From assembly GCA_019055375.1 (NCBI GenBank), contig JAHQIW010000251.1:62001-126000 (forward strand): a stretch of DNA of 64,000 nucleotides, read 5' to 3'. This stretch comes from Parelaphostrongylus tenuis. Its lineage: Eukaryota > Nematoda > Chromadorea > Rhabditida > Metastrongylidae. Position numbers and translations under genes: made by a program. Shown piece by piece: positions 11,884 through 23,043 of this stretch (positions within the stretch are counted from its first letter, which is position 1; each line of letters begins with the position of its first letter). Under the pieces are notes generated by a model. That model was not told the origin of the DNA, did no database searches, and saw nothing but the letters and a program-made list of their open reading frames with translations.

Positions 11884-12450
11884 CATCACTTTTGCCATCG
11901 GTCCGCCAGGTTTCGGATCTGATCGAAGTACCACTCCTTCGTCTTACAATCAAAGAACTCTTGACATGCTTCTTCAACTTCATCGAAAGATTCAAACCGG
12001 ATTTTGCAACGACTGACGGCAAAATTCGACTCGCTTGTTTAGTCGTGCTTCGGTGAGTTCGTGTGGATCCTGTCTTGGCTTTTTGTAGACAAAGTCAAAC
12101 TGATGGAGATGGGTAGGCACGGCTGAATGAGAAACGCCCAGTTCTGCTGCAAATTCACGAGAACTCGATAACGTCTCATATTCCAAACCAGACATCAAGT
12201 CTTCATCATCGAGTTCGGTTGGTCGCCCGGATCTCGGTCTACCGGTCAACTCTTCATCTTCGGCCTTAAACTCATGAAATCGCTCGCGGACCGTTGATTC
12301 CCCAACCGTACGGTCGCCCTAAGCTTTGTTAATATGGCGAGCAGCATCAGAAGCATTTGAACCAAATTTGTACTCGTAAAGCATCGACAAACGTTTTTGG
12401 TTCTCTGGACAATTAAATTTTGCAACAGGTATAGACAGGTTATATATTAA
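11884..12450 (-). pseudogene. Mariner transposase with the catalytic core deleted
   Basis: On the minus strand the N-terminal half is readable: CPENQKRLSMLYEYKFG, then ESTVRERFHEFKAEDEEL, GRPRSGRP, ELGVSHSAV and PHELTEARLNKRVEFC, typical of the double helix-turn-helix DNA-binding part of mariner. Immediately after CRQSLQNP the frame shifts by one and the sequence continues with FESFDEVEEACQEFF and IRNLADRWQK, which is the extreme C-terminus of mariner transposases, ending in a stop at about 11892. The whole DDD catalytic region between them is missing. It belongs to a different mariner lineage from the copies at 1993 and 46186. Confidence 0.85.
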
Positions 12451-12567
12451 TAGATGCGCAAGAAGCAGACCTTTCAAATGATATGAAAATCACACCATTC
12501 ATGCGAAAAAACGACATTCTTATACAAACGACAACTTTTCTTTCCAACCTAACAACTCTATGAAAAC

Positions 12568-12880
12568 TCACAAGAACCTCCTTTTAGTCTCATCTTCACG
12601 CACCGGATGTACTTGAGCGCGACAATTCGTTGTATCGGAAGCTCCTTTCGGTGAAAAGGTAAACGAAGCTGCTCGACGAACTCCTTTTTCGATGCTCAGC
12701 TTCTAGAAGAAGCGGAATAGCACAAAGAAAGTTAAGCAATGAAAATAAGGTGAGACTAACAAGAGGACTGGATCGACTACAACATTTACGGCGACGGTAT
12801 TGAAGTGTTGGTACAATGCCGCCATCAGATGTATTTTCCGCTAAAAAGAATGCAGATTTTTGCATATAAGAAGGACGCAT
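12568..12880 (-). CDS. Hypothetical basic protein, C-terminal exons
   Basis: Two exons fit in phase: 12880-12761 (from an ATG that follows a TTTTTCAG acceptor) and 12702-12568, ending in TGA. The 58-bp intron runs GTTAGT to TTCTAG, a good nematode intron. The product reads MRPSYMQKSAFF .. YRRRKCCSRSS .. KGVRRAASFTFSPK .. KRRFL, very basic, with an RRAAS string that fits a protein kinase A site. The frame stays open upstream to about 13120, so the ATG may be internal and the first exon may be longer or lie further upstream. I do not recognise a family; a cytoplasmic tail of a larger protein is possible. Confidence 0.4.
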
Positions 12881-13139
12881 TTCTGAAAAACATATAAGGA
12901 AAGTAAGGTGTTTAGCGTTTGTGTTACAATAGCTGATGTGGTCATAGACCAGGTACTGTTCATTAACGACCTCCAATATCCTAACGGTTTCAATAAAGCC
13001 ACGGCCATTTCCATGTGTACAATGAATCCTGTCTATCAATTGGAATACCAACATTTGTGACGGATAGGGAAATGAATTGATGTATTGACTTGGTGGCTGT
13101 CCACTGACGTTGTTATGCAAAGCTACAAGCGGTGCATAT

Positions 13140-13910
13140 ATATTGCTGAGCTTTCATACGATACTTTCTCAGTGGATATCACGAAGTCATATCAATATAT
13201 TAGACAGTGTTCCGCATTTTTGGCAACTGCTGATTACTGGCCGTTAATGTGAGCACTTAGGAATTGAGAACCCGACCAGCACACTTGTAGGAGGCACTTA
13301 GATTCACCGCACTAAGTTTGTATGTATTTTTTTGCAAGATGCTGACTAATTTAAACTCTGCCCAAAACACTTCCACAAAAATTGATGATAAAACTTGAAC
13401 TCTAGAAATTTTTGATAGAAGAGCAGCAACTGCTATGAGTAAAGAATTATTCGCGGGAACATCGTGGCATTTTATTTAACAGAATCCCACTTATTCAATT
13501 GTATAGTCACTTGAGATAGAGCCTCCACAATGAAATCGAAGAATAAGTTCTTGAAAACCAAAAGAGCAGGAAATTTCGCTGATGGGACAATAAAACATAC
13601 GACGAAGTTGATAAAAACCTTCAAATTCTACAATTTCAATTGATAAAGTTTATATAGAAATGAACTTGTCTGCTAGCAGTTCACAGCGTATCGATTATCG
13701 TATAATAATACAAAAACTTCTAAATGACCTCTACATGTGTCTAAAACATGCCATAGGAGACGAGCGATGTGCTGGTCCCGTCCCTAACCTCAACATTCTC
13801 TTGCATTCAATCAACAAACGTCTCATTGTACGCCTTAGCTCGGTTACCACCAAGATTTGAAGGATAGTGGTCTCAGCCAGCATTCTACGTTATTCTTGAA
13901 GAAGGCGGAA
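13140..13910. other. No feature recognised
   Basis: AT-rich sequence with only short, unsupported frames. Confidence 0.3.
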
Positions 13911-13913
13911 CTC

Positions 13914-14000
13914 TTAAAAAGTAGCTGAAGCATTATGGAAAACTTTCCAAGTCTTTGTAAAGGACTCATGCGAGGAAACAAACTGAATGCAAGAAGTGTT
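13914..14000 (+). repeat. Fragment of SINE family 2
   Basis: The segment with GGACTCATGCGAGGAAACAA and CTGAATGCAAGAAGTGTT is the inverse of part of the repeat at 53385-53470. It is a short, diverged piece of the same dispersed family. Confidence 0.4.
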
Positions 14001-14564
14001 AGGTGAACAGCACATTAAACTTTGATGACGAGTGATGTAAAATATATAAAATAAGTAATAAAATCGCTTCCTTGCAGCAAAAGAATACAAAGAAGGAATT
14101 GAACGATAACTGCAACCAAACATATATTACCGAAGCGTGAAAAGTGACGACCAAAGTGATATTTTGAAGACTACCAACTTCAATTAGAGAAAAATCAGCA
14201 ACTAATTTGCTTTTTTCGACACGAAGTTATCCAGCATTTGTTGATAATACCTACCAATAAATAATTCGATTTCTTTTGCAGTTAAATCGATACACGTAAA
14301 TCTGTACGTAGAATGGCCAACAAGCGCAAACATGCTACATAAGAAACAAACCCGTCGAACACCATGAGTACACATCATAATTATAAAAATCAGATTTCTA
14401 GGTTTGCGGGAGCAGGGAAGGATTCCGTTTCTGCATTTGGAAAAATTCGTCTCTATTTGCCCTACTAATAACGTTATACGATGATATGACGCAGCCGCGA
14501 GCTCTTAGCAGACATACACCACTACGGAGACGCCCCTTCCCTAAACAAGGACTTGAAACACTGA

Positions 14565-14606
14565 TGCACTCTGATAAAGGCGACGTCGTCGAAACGTATA
14601 GCACAT
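14565..14606 (+). ncRNA. Decayed hammerhead-like motif (Penelope type)
   Basis: CTGATAA at 14571-14577 is one change from the core CTGATGA, followed by a good GGCGAC / GTCGTC hairpin and GAAACGTA at 14591-14598, much like the 3' motifs of the Penelope-like elements at 42-43 kb. Stem I is weak. It marks an old element end and is unlikely to be active. Confidence 0.3.
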
Positions 14607-14741
14607 TCCAACAATAGAACGCTAATTTTTTGAGGCGACAGAGTAACAGCAACTTATGTTGAATGTAAATGAATGTCGCTTTCCCATTAGGTACGGCACG
14701 AGAACGGCGCCAGTCCCACATAATTTGCTCGATGGCGAGCA

Positions 14742-14815
14742 GTCCGTAATGCTGAGTGGTTAGTGATGCGGCTATCGTGAAGGTTGCTGGTTCAATCCCT
14801 GACGACGACGATTCA
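14742..14815 (+). repeat. tRNA-like SINE head fragment
   Basis: GAGTGGTTAGTGATGCGG followed by GGTTCAATCCC at B-box distance. No complete cloverleaf; one of many such heads here. Confidence 0.35.
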
Positions 14816-15637
14816 CAAGGGCTTCTTTAGTATTAGTTTTTGGTGACGATTAGATTTGAAGCAACTTCTACAACGTAATTATTAAGCAAAAAATCGCGGG
14901 TCTTTTGTGTTCAAAAGGTGGAAAAACAGTGCCACGCTCTATATTAGATAACTCCACCTGTTGAATGACGGGGCTTATCTTTGTAAAAAAAAAAACTACG
15001 AAATAGGCGCCTATATAGCACTAGACCTATGGCTCAAAATAAGTCATATCCTTATCAGATTAAAAACTTCTACTTCAAACGACAGTCACTGAAGATCCGT
15101 TCTGCATGAAAGACCATTACCGAATAAGGTTATTTCATTCTAGCAGTGATCTTCGCATCGAATATGACAACTTACACGGAATAAGGAATAACTACTGTGG
15201 ACAATTGACTCCAATCATCGGAGCTTTGAAGAGAATATGCTAGAACATTAACCAAAAAAATCTATAATAATATCGTCCAAACTCGGCACTAACACGAAAA
15301 GTTGCTTTAACGAAATGTGCAATACGGCCACGACTTCAATTACAAATAGGATTTTATAACAGCTTCTTATGAACTTATAAAGAAACCACTACGTTGATGA
15401 CCTAAGCCGGAGTTAGACGAAAGTCGACTTTGAAGAAAACCGTGAATTTCCCTAAGATTCGCTGCCCTTGAGACTAACAGGTTGAAGAATACGGATAACA
15501 ATCGTAAGCTGATATGTTCAGCTTGAAAAAGAGTGAAAGTTGAAACTACTGCTAGATAACCAGGCAATTATAGAAGCAATACACTCAGAGGAGTGATATA
15601 TCAACAAATGCAGAGCAGACGACAACTCCGATAATTC

Positions 15638-16001
15638 TCATGATGATAGATTATTGGAAATGAAAAGCAAAAGGATAAAAAATCCAATCAGATGTGAAAT
15701 TAACTTTGAGAAAAGAAATGCTTGAGAACAGATAGTAAGTAACGAACTAGTCGTCGTGATGTCAGGAAATGTAGCACGATGACCACCATGTCGAGCATGG
15801 AAGCAATCAGCAAATCTTGTGAATTCAGGATACGGTTCGTCAAGATGTATACACACGTCGCTCACTGACACAATGGAAAACATAAATATTAAGAATATGT
15901 GACTGAAGTGAAGGGTAAGAGAAAATTGGAATAATCTCTACTATACCTGTATTTCCGTCTTTTTCCGCTGCTACACTTGATCTCAACACGGTCGCCGGCA
16001 T
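15638..16001 (-). CDS. Hypothetical small protein with a C-terminal membrane segment
   Basis: An ATG directly behind an ATTTCAG acceptor (16001) opens exon 16001-15947; an 82-bp intron (GTATAG to TGTCAG) leads in phase to exon 15864-15638, which ends in TGA. The 93-residue product reads MPATVLRSSVAAEKDG .. DVCIHLDEPYPEFTRFADC .. HARHGGHRATFPD and ends in a hydrophobic stretch (HLIGFFILLLFISN), so it could be a membrane protein held by its tail. Alternatively these are internal exons of a longer gene, with the last part read into an intron. I recognise no family. Confidence 0.38.
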
Positions 16002-16139
16002 CTGAAATATTTACACATACCGAAATGAGCAATAGAACAAATTGGTTAGTTAACAGCACTTTATCTACGTTAAATATCCCCAATGAATTTTCCTCGTTGT
16101 AGTGACGTAAATCTTCATACAGATCCACGTAATATGATA

Positions 16140-17650
16140 CGGTATGATGAATTCTGTATTATTATACGTAATATTATGTATTAGGATATTAAATTATTAT
16201 ATTACATGTGCATATTATTATATGTGAATTAATACTTCTATTGTTAAGCCGACACGAGGTTGGTAATAAGAGTAGCAATAGTTGCAATTATAGTAGTTGT
16301 TGTTGATTGATGGCTAACATTTCGGTGATCAACAGCAACAAATACTACTTTTACAACCAGTACTACTACCACTACAAATCTCGTATCGGCTAAACTAGAG
16401 AAGTCCATTGAAAACACTTGTAATGATTATTAATGCCGGGCTCTACAGAAAGACGGTTTTTCGAGTACTGGACTTTACTGTTCACATATGTTGAAAATGA
16501 TAACGTTAGTGTAGACCGCTATCAGGTACTGCTAGACAAAAAAACTTGTCGCGAAGCATCTCGCACACCTGTCGCTTCTAATACTACTAGAGAAGTATGA
16601 AATCTAATACGCCCGTATGAACCGCATGTCGACACATGTGAGAAGCTGTTATAAGAAAGATTTCAAGACTTGATAACTTCGAAATTGAAGAAAAAATCGG
16701 TTTACGTATACAGTTTCATCCGCTCAAAATATAGTACAGAAGGATTCTTTGCTAGAGAAAGTGAGGATTATACGAGCTTGAGAATATTAGTGTTATTTTG
16801 CGAGTGTTATTGTTACGCAACATATGAGACAACTGCAAAAACACGCGAAACGAACTATTCATCAAATAAAACGAATACATTCGATCGGTACTTCGTGGAA
16901 AAAAGGAGTTATATGATTGGTAATGAGCAAGAGAACCGATGGCTAGGTTCACATGGAATAGAAGTTTCTCAACATGATCTTCACACTGATATAGCAAATA
17001 GGAAAAGATCAGGAAGTAGAAGTGGGCATAAAAAAGAAAACGATATATTGATAAAGTCGTTTTAATTAGACAAAACACGAAAGTGACGATGCCTTACACA
17101 GTAGATATTATCCAACTCGTGTGAAAACCGATTTAGATCGTTAGAACCAATCAAATTTTGACTACATTGTGGCTTAAAGAGTCAGAAATAAGGGAAAAAA
17201 AACTACTAAAAACAAAGCAAAAACCGGGTGAGCACAGAATCTAACATGTCCGAGAGCCAACATGTTAAAAAGGGGAACTTTGATAAATAATCAGCTTTAT
17301 AACCTTCAGGAGGCAATGTTTATATCGTGATTTTAAAGCGCTCTGGATAGATTCACTAGTTGGTATTCATAAGTACAACAAAACTAGTTGAATATCAGAG
17401 AACATTTCCCACCAATACAATGGCTACCATACCTCTCATATGGTCTCCAGAGTACATTTTTGAACTGACAAAAAAACATCTATACCTCAGACGGATTCGA
17501 TATGCATGAACTCGAAGTCGTTAGAATACCGTCTCCACTAAACGTTTTGTCGTTGTAATAGGTTTTGATGCTAATCTAAATAATAAGTTATTCAGCACAG
17601 ATTGAACATCAAATCATAACTATTATAACATTCAACACAGCCATGCAAAT
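16140..17650. other. No feature recognised
   Basis: AT-rich stretch with TATTAT-rich runs near 16150-16215 and a 131-codon plus-strand frame (16670-17065) of low-complexity composition that I do not regard as a gene. Confidence 0.3.
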
Positions 17651-17654
17651 GAGA

Positions 17655-17900
17655 TGAAAGTCTAACAGGTATTTTGGAGCCATGCACGTTGTCTGTTATG
17701 GGTACTTACCCAGCGCAATACACGTGTTTCGACCTTGCAGCCTCGTCAGTTGCACGGCGCCTTTCGTCTGAGCCAATCCCTCTCGGGGGAGAACGCCGTT
17801 ACATCGAGGGATCATCGACAAACGTTTTACAAACGCCGATATGTGATAAATCAGCAAAGGGCAGTGTTGTACACTCGATCGCTTTTGATTGGTACCGTCA
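17655..17900 (-). repeat. Hammerhead-bearing repeat module, copy 2, next to LINE 3' end
   Basis: Collinear with the modules at 555-812 and 21137-21425 when read on the minus strand: AAAAGC..GAGTGTACAACACT, GTAAAACGTTTG, GGCGTTCTCCCC, GACGAAAGGCGCC, ribozyme, then CCCATAACAGAC and GTGCATGGCTCC. It follows the stop codon of the RTE LINE (17957) after about 55 bp, so it may be part of the LINE 3' untranslated region or a separate insertion. Confidence 0.6.
17713..17755 (-). ncRNA. Hammerhead ribozyme motif with 6-bp stem I
   Basis: On the minus strand: stem I GTGCAA (17755-17750) pairs fully with TTGCGC (17718-17713) if one G-U pair is allowed; core CTGACGA 17749-17743; stem II GGCT / GGTC with a GCAA tetraloop; GAAA 17730-17727; self-complementary helix III ACACGTGT; cleavage expected after A17719. 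Every residue of the catalytic core is present. This is the best preserved member of its family in the window. Same strand as the adjacent LINE. Confidence 0.78.
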
Positions 17901-18634
17901 AATATATCATACATTTCGTTTCGAGTGTTTTCTTGAGACCATGCTCAAATTTCAATATCACCTGTCGTCCCGTCGATCGTCGAGTGACTCGAGCGGGTAC
18001 CAGCAACTCTTCCATTTTCCCTATCGCGTGCAAGAATAGTCCAGGGGGTCCTCCATGCTCTAGGGATTCGCTGAATATCATATTTTTCTTCTAACGCTTT
18101 CATGAAGAAATCGGACCAGCGGGTCAGTGGTCTTCCTTTAGAGCGCTTGACGACCCGAGGAATCCAGTCGGTAACGGCTCTCGTCCATCGGTTGTCGTTG
18201 AAGCGCATCACGTGTCCGGACCACCATATTGTTGATATCCTGGCGTGTAGAACGGCGTCTCCGATTTTCGATAGCTGACGTAGGTCGGAACTTCGGATCC
18301 CTTCTCTCATTTGCGAGATAAGGGATACTCCTAGCATCGACCTTTCAACTGCGCGTTCGATAACGCCAAGTGATTTTTCATCCTGCTTACGTAGCGACCA
18401 AGTTTCTGCTGCATACGTTAGGGCAGAAATGACTGTCGAGTCGAAAAGGTGGACACGGAGTCGGATGTTCTTTGTCCTCTTCACTACATCTTCGCTGGAG
18501 CTAGGTCGTTCATCATGTTGATTTCACGACTTAAGATCAGACGTAACTGGAGCATTCGGAGATTGTCGCCCTGCTGAGCGTGAATGGGGCATACGAAACC
18601 CATCCGTTCCTCATGAACATCGTTTTCGCTAGAT

Positions 18635-19216
18635 TTAGTTGAAGACCAACCTTTTACAGGCGTTATCGAAATCGGTCAACATTCGTTCCGCTTGGCTGAT
18701 GTTTGGTGTTATGAGAACGATATCGTCAGCAAAGCGAAGATGGTTTAATTGTCGACCGTCAATTTTCACTCCCATATCGTCCCATTCTAATGTACGCATG
18801 TCGTTTTGTAGGGTGGCAGTGAATAGTCTTGGTGAAATTGTATTGCTTTGTCGAATTCCTCTTCTTATGTCAATAATGATATTGTTGTAGAATGGAAATA
18901 TTTTGGCCGTGAAATCTTTGTAAAGCTCACGAAGGATCATTATGTACCGAGTAGGGACGCCCTGGTTATCCAAAGCCTCTATAATCGCTTCTGTTTCCAC
19001 TGAATCAAAGGCTTTCTTCAGATCGATGAAAGTGAGACAGAGTGGCTGTTTGTACTTTCCTGAAACTTCAGTGACTCTTGTAATCGTGTGGATGTGGTCT
19101 ATGTTACTAAATCCTTTTCGGAACCCTGCTTGTTCCCATGGCTGTCCTTTGTCCAGTTTTCTGTCAATCCTGTTTAGGATAACTCGAGTAAAGAGTTTAT
19201 AGACAACGGACAGCAA
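18635..19216 (-). pseudogene. Reverse transcriptase part of the RTE LINE
   Basis: Intact for 193 codons. It holds fingers and palm: YKLFTRVILNRI, EQAGFRKGFS, motif A FIDLKKAFDSV, RRGIRQSNTISPRLF and motif C FADD. The usual QGD before TISP reads QSN here, a change in a motif that is normally conserved, in line with loss of function. It is bounded by a deletion upstream and a stop downstream. Confidence 0.9.
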
Positions 19217-19481
19217 GCAGATTGGGCGATAATTGCCTATGTCGTGGCAGGTTCTTCAGGTGTTCTGGTCTAATCCTGTCTGGACCGAGTGTCGTTTTGT
19301 TCTTCACCGACGATATTGCATGTCGGTTTTCGGAAAGGAAGACCGGTGGAACGACATATTCGTCCTCTTTCAATTTATATGACGGTAAGAAAACATGGCT
19401 AGCGAAGGGATCCGAGTAGCATTGGTGAATGATTAGCCCTTCTCGAAGCTGTAAGTGTCCCGTCAGGGTATCGGAGTGCAA

Positions 19482-20351
19482 TTATTTGGTCTTACAGTTG
19501 GCGAAGCCTCGCTGGACTTTGCGAATGCTCTTCCCAGCTTCTGCAGCTTCTGCCATAACTGCTGCTCTTCTCTCTTTGAGGTCTTCTTTTATCGCTTCGC
19601 TGCAGCGTTTCGCAAGTTCGGACGTAAGGTATCGGTTGCCTGCAGCTCGTACGATTCCATGTTGACGTATCAGCTCGAGTGTCTCGGAAGATAAGCGCCT
19701 CTTCGTGACCTTAGGACTCTCGGCTTTCTTAGCTCTAACATGAAGATGTTCAACGAGTCGATCGTATTCTTCGTCGATATTGTCGACAACGGTATCTTCC
19801 CAAGAGCCGACTAAGGAATTGAATACATCCCAGTTTATGGTAGTTCTGGGACTTCGTTGTCCGAATTTAACGGCTTTCTTTCCTCTCCTCGAAAAACGGA
19901 ACGTTGCGCGAAGGAGGAGATGGTCTGATCCCTTGTAGAACTTAGGAACAACAGCGACATCGGTCAGGCAAAACCTTCGATTTACTAAGGTGTGATCTAC
20001 TTCGTTATGGTACTTTCCATTGGGAGACTCCCACGTCCATCGCTGAGAAAGAGGCTTTTGGAATTGCGAGTTACCATGGATGGTTTGAGTCGCCATGAGA
20101 AACTCAGACAGCCTCTCACCCTGTTCATTCCATTCTAGTCCGTAGGTCACTATGTGACGTTGTTCAGACGTTCTTCTAGGTCCAATTTTCGCGTTAAAAT
20201 CTCCGACAACGACCTTGAAAAATGTATGATCTTTTCTGAGGAATTTTTCGAGGTCCATACAAAACGCTTCGACTTCGTCTTCGTCATAGCTTGATGTTGG
20301 TGCGTAAGCAACGAAGATTGTCAAAGCCGGTATAGAACCATGTCGTTCCAA
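19482..20351 (-). pseudogene. Endonuclease and linker part of the RTE LINE
   Basis: The longest frame of the window, 289 codons. It starts inside the endonuclease fold ([14 protein letters not shown]), contains the GDFNAK, NEVDH and SDH catalytic motifs and continues into the linker (NWDVFNSLVGSW, KRRLSSETLELIRQ). The N-terminal 90 codons lie upstream in other frames (20624-20352), so this is not an independent gene. Confidence 0.9.
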
Positions 20352-21136
20352 CCGTAATCGCCCGATACGGGTTGTTAGTGTTCAAACGAATCAATGTTCA
20401 CGGTCAAATTCGATTTGACGAGGACGCCAACGCCGCCGACACCTCTGCGATCGCATGTTCCAAGGAACAGTTCTTCTCCGGTGTCATAAACATCGTGAAA
20501 AGTATGGCGTCTTCTCGTCTCAGCCAGGCCGATGACGTCACCTTATTCTCCTTGCTTGAATCAATAGATCTTCTACACCGAAATCGTGAGCAAGGGTTCT
20601 TGCTTTGTAGGTACAGATCGTCATTTTAGTCCGTTTCGATCTTGGCAGCCTAGTTTGGCCTTGAGATTTTAGCAGCCTCTCCATACTCGTCCTACCTGTC
20701 GCTGCCGTACCAGGGCTCTTTCGGGGTCAGGGGAATGAGGCCCATATTTCTTACTGTTTTTGGCATTTTGGTACCCAACGCATAGCTTGCCAGGCTCTAA
20801 ACGTGGGGGCTGGGTACTCGAGTAGCTTGCCAGTCTCTCTCGGAGGAGCGGGAGGTACTTATTTGTTGGAGGCGACTCCTAACCGTCTTCCATGTACTTT
20901 CCAGCCGCTTGATTGCAGGCATTTGGCTGACTTGACCCGTAGAAATAGAATTTTTGTCAAGTCTGCGCTGCAGAAGCAGGGGTGCTCTCCCCTGAACCCA
21001 CCTGCTTCCCTGGGAAGCACACGGTCGCTTTTGGTTTGCGTTTATTCCCCTATCCACCACCTGGGGACGCGCCACGTGCCCTCGCGACTAATCGGGCGGG
21101 ATCCCTCAAAGAGGGAGGTCCGTGAAAAAAAAAAAT

Positions 21137-21425
21137 ATGCCTGATAGTTATTTTTGAACCAAGCATGTGGTCTGTTATGGGCGCCTATACCAAAAGCAAC
21201 TGAGTGTACAACACTTCCCGCTCAGTAATTTTATCATCTATCGACGCGTGTAAAACGTTCGCCAATGACTCCTCTATGTAAGGCGTTCTCCCCAAGAGTA
21301 TTGGTTTGACGAAAGGCACTGTGCAATTGACGAGGCTGCAAAGCTGAAGCACGTGTGTTGCACTGTAAAAGTGCCTATAACAAACCAAATACACGGCTCA
21401 AAAAAATTATCAGACATATTGAAAT
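21137..21425 (+). repeat. Hammerhead-bearing repeat module, copy 3, with terminal inverted repeats
   Basis: Begins TATGCCTGATAGTTATTTTT and ends with the diverged inverse near AAAAATTATCAGACATATTG; the outer 50 bp of both ends pair, including TCTGTTATGGGCGCC against its inverse. It lies head to head with the LINE 5' end. A run ATTGAAATTTGAACGTGGTCT just beyond its end closely matches the sequence behind the stop codon of the LINE at 17957-17925. Confidence 0.6.
21321..21363 (+). ncRNA. Decayed hammerhead ribozyme motif
   Basis: Stem I GTGCAA / TTGCAC is a perfect 6-bp helix and stem II GGCT / AGCT keeps its GCAA loop, but the core has TTGACGA instead of CTGACGA, GAAG instead of GAAA, and G at the cleavage position. 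The structure is preserved while the catalytic residues are lost, so it should be inactive. Confidence 0.6.
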
Positions 21426-21904
21426 TTGAACGTGGTCTAAGGAAACGCTCGAAACGAACGAATTGAAAGTCACTTGCTAGAAGCAGAGGACAAACCTTGT
21501 TCTGTGGAAAACATTTCCTCTCTCCCCTCTTCGGAGCCAACAAGAAGAAACCGCCTTCGTTAACCTCAAGAACAGAATTATGCTCGTCTTCAGTCATTCA
21601 CGTCAATCACAATCACCATAATTACTCACAACAACTTCATCCATAGTCATATTCTCGTCGATATAGTAGCCATCATTCTAAAAATTCTTATTGTACGCAT
21701 AACTGTACAGCAACGATCTCATTATCGTTTATTTGCTATCGAGTACATAATAAACTTAATAGGCGAAAACTCTGTCACATGAGATATGGATAACACCCAC
21801 CGCTTCTCTTGCCTTCTTCATTAGTCGTTTCACGGGAAATGTCATACAACCAAGCATCCGCATTCGCCTATAAATCACAAATTGAGATCCTTAACCTTAC
21901 TTAA

Positions 21905-22070
21905 TTGTGTACGTGTATATGTGTTTGCGAGTGTGTACACCTAAGAGTGCATGTACATGTGTGTGGGTGTGCGCGTTGTATGTCTGTATACATGCACACA
22001 TGTAGCTCGTGTGTGCGTGTGTGTGTGTGTGTGTGTAGTGTGTATGTGTGTACGTATGTGTGCGTGCGTG
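21905..22070 (+). repeat. GT-rich simple repeat
   Basis: Irregular TGTG-rich stretch with a pure GT core near 22015-22036. The frame that reads through it is an artefact of the repeat. Confidence 0.9.
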
Positions 22071-22139
22071 TTCAAAAAAAGACTACAAATATGATGAAGT
22101 ATGGCGATAAGAGATCGCAGTCAAATTAGTTTTACGATA

Positions 22140-23043
22140 CGTACTGTTGATGACTGTCCGTTTTCAACTTGTAGACACTGATGGTGATAAGATCGCGATA
22201 GTAGTTGTCTTCGTCAATGTAGCTATAATATGAGCAAAGTATACATTTCAGAATAGATTGGAATATAAGCACAAATAAAGTACTTTCTATTAAATTCACA
22301 AAACTGTGTTAGTTGAATTTCGTTTCTAACATACACATTAATGGAACTCATGTACTAAAACGTATGGAGTTATGTCACGCGTCAATCAAAGAGTACGTAA
22401 GAAATTTCGGTGATGGCGCCCGAGATAAGATTCGAAATCGCTGAGTGCCTTCCTCCCATGAAGCAAAATACAAATAACGAGAAAGCCCAATTTTTGCTGG
22501 TGCCAAAACAACGAAAAAAAAAAACTATAGACGCCGATGGATTGAAAATTGATGAAGGTTGCAAGAACTTCCAGAACATTTCATTATACTCTCCTAATAA
22601 CCTAATAAAAGAATGACAGTGAACAATCGTTTTTCGAGAATACTTATGACATGGTGAAATTCGTATTCACACAAAACCCTCACAATGTGAATTTCTCATT
22701 GAATGCTGGTCGATTTGTCGCCATCCACTTACGAGTTCTAAAAGATTGAATCTTCTCACGGTAATATCGCTTTCGACTGTTACCACATCGACGTTTCATC
22801 TCTAGCTGAAACATGGACCAAAATTCATCCATTTTATCAGTCTATCACAAAAACACCATTTTCATAGTCTTACTCGAACATATGAAGAAATTTGCGGTTG
22901 ATATGGATCTTGAAAATATACACCCTCATTGACCGTGATGTTCAGCTCGTTACCACATAATGTCATACATAGGAACAAAATTCCTAAAGAAATTACCACA
23001 CTGATTGCATTAGATCAGTAGAATATTCCTTTATCATGTTTCG
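22140..23043. other. No feature recognised; 3' flank of the next gene
   Basis: AT-rich with short frames only. It contains the likely 3' untranslated region of the minus-strand gene that ends at 23044. Confidence 0.3.

Larger units (their letters stand above)
17957..21128 (-). mobile_element. RTE-type LINE, nearly full length but broken
   Basis: The 5' leader (about 21128-20625) is shared with the fragment at 47225. The reading frame starts MTICTY at 20624 and is frameshifted soon after. A long endonuclease frame (20351-19482) carries GDFNAKIG (residues 50-57), NEVDH (116-120) and GSDH (141-144), the catalytic signature of apurinic-type endonucleases. After a small deletion near 19240, the reverse transcriptase frame (19216-18635) has FIDLKKAFDSV (63-73) and RFADD (161-165). 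The C-terminal part (18484-17957) has ALTYAAETW, WWSGHVMRF and GRPLTRWSDFF; the true end DDR then TGA at about 17957 is reached by one more frameshift. Such elements copy themselves by target-primed reverse transcription. This copy is dead. Confidence 0.92.

Noticed and set aside
16670..17065. 131-codon plus-strand frame
   Set aside because: AT-driven composition, no splice or family support; an opposite-strand frame of similar length exists.
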